The notes below the pieces were generated by a model that was not told where the DNA came from, searched no databases, and saw only the letters and a program-made list of their open reading frames with translations. A stretch of DNA of 64,000 nt from JAFDBW01 sp963825575. GTDB taxonomy: Bacteria > Desulfobacterota > Desulfuromonadia > Desulfuromonadales > BM103. Of the stretch, positions 62,894 to 64,000 are shown piece after piece (position 1 is the stretch's first letter; each line of letters starts with the position of its first letter). Made by a program: the position numbers and the translations under genes. The stretch lies in contig CAWGUB010000018.1 in the NCBI GenBank assembly GCA_963825575.1, positions 124,001 through 188,000 on the forward strand, read 5' to 3'.

Positions 62894-63727
62894 ATGAAAA
62901 CCCTGAGCCTCGGCTACTCCCCCTGTCCCAACGATACCTATATCTTTTACGCTCTGACGCATGGCAAAATTGACATGCCCGGTTTTTCCATCGTCGAGCG
63001 CCTGGAGGATGTCGAAACCCTCAATCAACTTGCCTTGGGCGGCCAACTCGACCTGACGAAAATTTCCTATCATGCCTTCGGTCATCTGCGCGACCGATAT
63101 GCACTGTTGCGCAGTGGCGGTGCCCTCGGTCGCGGCTGCGGCCCCCTCGTCATAGCGCCGGAAGCAACCGGCATGCATGCCCTGCGTGGCAGACGCATTG
63201 CAGTTCCCGGCAAGCTGACGACGGCGAACCTGCTGTTGCAGCTTTACGGCGCCGGCTACGACAATCTGCTTGTGGTTCCGTTCGATCAGATCATGCCGGC
63301 GCTCAAACGCGGCGAGGCTGACGCCGGGGTGATTATCCACGAATCCCGTTTCACCTACCGTGAAGCGGGATTTCACGAGGTGCTTGACCTGGGGGCCTGG
63401 TGGGAAACAGACACCGGCCTGCCGATTCCGCTCGGCGGGATCCTCGCCCGGCGAGATCTCGGCAGCAAGACGATCCAGGCCGCCGACCGGGCCATACAGT
63501 CCAGCCTTGAATATGCCCGGCAGAATCCACAGGAGCCGCGCAGCTACATCAGGGAACACGCCCAGGAGTTGGATGACCGGGTGATCGATGCACACATCAA
63601 CCTCTACGTGAATGATTTCTCTCTGGACCTTGGAGAGGAGGGTGTTGCTGCGGTGGAGACCTTGATGGCCAGGGCGGAAGCGCGGGGTTTGATTCCGAAA
63701 AGCGTCGAACCGCTTTTTTTCGACTGA
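62894..63727 (+). CDS. mqnD: MqnD, 1,4-dihydroxy-6-naphthoate synthase
   Basis: MqnD converts cyclic dehypoxanthine futalosine to 1,4-dihydroxy-6-naphthoate in the futalosine menaquinone pathway. The 277-residue protein has the periplasmic-binding-protein-like fold of the family: LSLGYSPCPNDTYIFYALTH at the start, GQLDLTKISYHAFGHL, GRGCGPLVIAP, and DAGVIIHESRFTYREAGF with the catalytic-type histidine. It overlaps functionally with mqnB just upstream. mqnA, mqnC and mqnE are not in the window. Confidence 0.95.
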   Translation: MKTLSLGYSPCPNDTYIFYALTHGKIDMPGFSIVERLEDVETLNQLALGGQLDLTKISYHAFGHLRDRYALLRSGGALGRGCGPLVIAPEATGMHALRGRRIAVPGKLTTANLLLQLYGAGYDNLLVVPFDQIMPALKRGEADAGVIIHESRFTYREAGFHEVLDLGAWWETDTGLPIPLGGILARRDLGSKTIQAADRAIQSSLEYARQNPQEPRSYIREHAQELDDRVIDAHINLYVNDFSLDLGEEGVAAVETLMARAEARGLIPKSVEPLFFD

Positions 63728-63776
63728 TTACAACCATTGCGCAAGCAAGCCGTTGCAAGCGGATTTTTTTAGAGAC

Positions 63777-64000
63777 TTACAGACGACTTGGTCTCGATCT
63801 CAGTGAGGCCCAGGTCAAGTGGTTGGAAGAATTGTAACTTAGTATCTGGTTGTAGATCTCATCGGCTACGGCTTCGTGTCCGCGCTCTTTCAAATGGATC
63901 AGATCATTCCGGAAAAAAGTCTTCAGGGAAGAGTTTAGCCGCGTGAGATATCCCTGCATGTCGACCAAAATCGCTTTGTGGTCCTTTGCCACTCGGGCCG
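63777..64000 (-). CDS. SGNH/GDSL-type hydrolase, C-terminal part (5' part outside window)
   Basis: The open frame runs to the right edge, so only the last 74 codons are seen. The stretch DLIHLKERGHEAVADEIYNQ fits block V of SGNH hydrolases, with Asp and His of the catalytic triad spaced DLIH. The preceding AILVDMQGYLT region fits the strand before it. The assignment rests on this one block. It ends convergent to mqnD without a clear terminator. Confidence 0.5.
   Translation of the reverse strand, partial: ARVAKDHKAILVDMQGYLTRLNSSLKTFFRNDLIHLKERGHEAVADEIYNQILSYNSSNHLTWASLRSRPSRL

Overview
The window looks like a chromosomal segment of a Desulfuromonadales-type bacterium (former Deltaproteobacteria, Geobacter/Pelobacter relatives). 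I infer this from the order rho-rpmE-thyX-prfA-prmC-murA-hisGDBHA, a DmsE/MtrA-like decaheme lipoprotein next to an MtrB-like outer-membrane protein, a SAM-I riboswitch before metX, an MXAN_5187-type protein, futalosine-route menaquinone genes and a complete methylmalonyl-CoA module. No 16S rRNA or tRNA gene is present, so the placement is inference.

Layout. 1-9.3 kb: minus-strand translation/cell-wall/histidine superoperon. 9.6-11.2 kb: gluQ and an Rrf2 regulator. 11.4-18.5 kb: decaheme cytochrome, MtrB-like porin (broken into frames), ABC substrate-binding protein and chemoreceptor. 18.5-26 kb: SAM riboswitch-metX, glmS, glmU, an MXAN_5187-like gene and a B12/radical-SAM gene. 26-27 kb: non-coding repeat island. 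27-34 kb: response regulator, clpB, two hsp20 genes and a sigma-54 activator. 34-43 kb: an AhpD-like selenoprotein, a JAMM-DinG helicase fusion, an alanine-leader attenuator with aminotransferase, gshA, a GGCT-like gene and tkt. 43-49.7 kb: ECF sigma/anti-sigma/DUF3106 operon, a VCBS-repeat protein, a small lipoprotein with a porin, and a TlpA-like protein. 50-60.8 kb: methylmalonyl-CoA epimerase, MeaB, mutase, XRE-cupin regulator and a two-subunit biotin carboxylase. 61-64 kb: hypothetical gene, mqnB, mqnD and the end of an SGNH-like hydrolase.

The most interesting points are: (1) a complete ribosome-mediated attenuator with an alanine-rich leader peptide (15 Ala in 35 residues) before an aminotransferase; (2) a GxxExxY nuclease-like gene enclosed by 40-bp terminal inverted repeats built of 8-nt units, with at least five gene-less palindromic relatives elsewhere in the window, which looks like an autonomous element with MITE-like derivatives; (3) a UGA-containing AhpD-like selenoprotein gene with a GGUC-loop SECIS hairpin; (4) shared 17-bp palindromes before the XRE-cupin regulator and the carboxylase operon; (5) two further families of palindromic repeats with 7-nt periodicity in operon spacers.

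Frameshifts occur in eight accessory genes, while about 40 kb of housekeeping genes are intact. Either real decay or uneven sequence polishing could explain this, and the sequence alone cannot decide.
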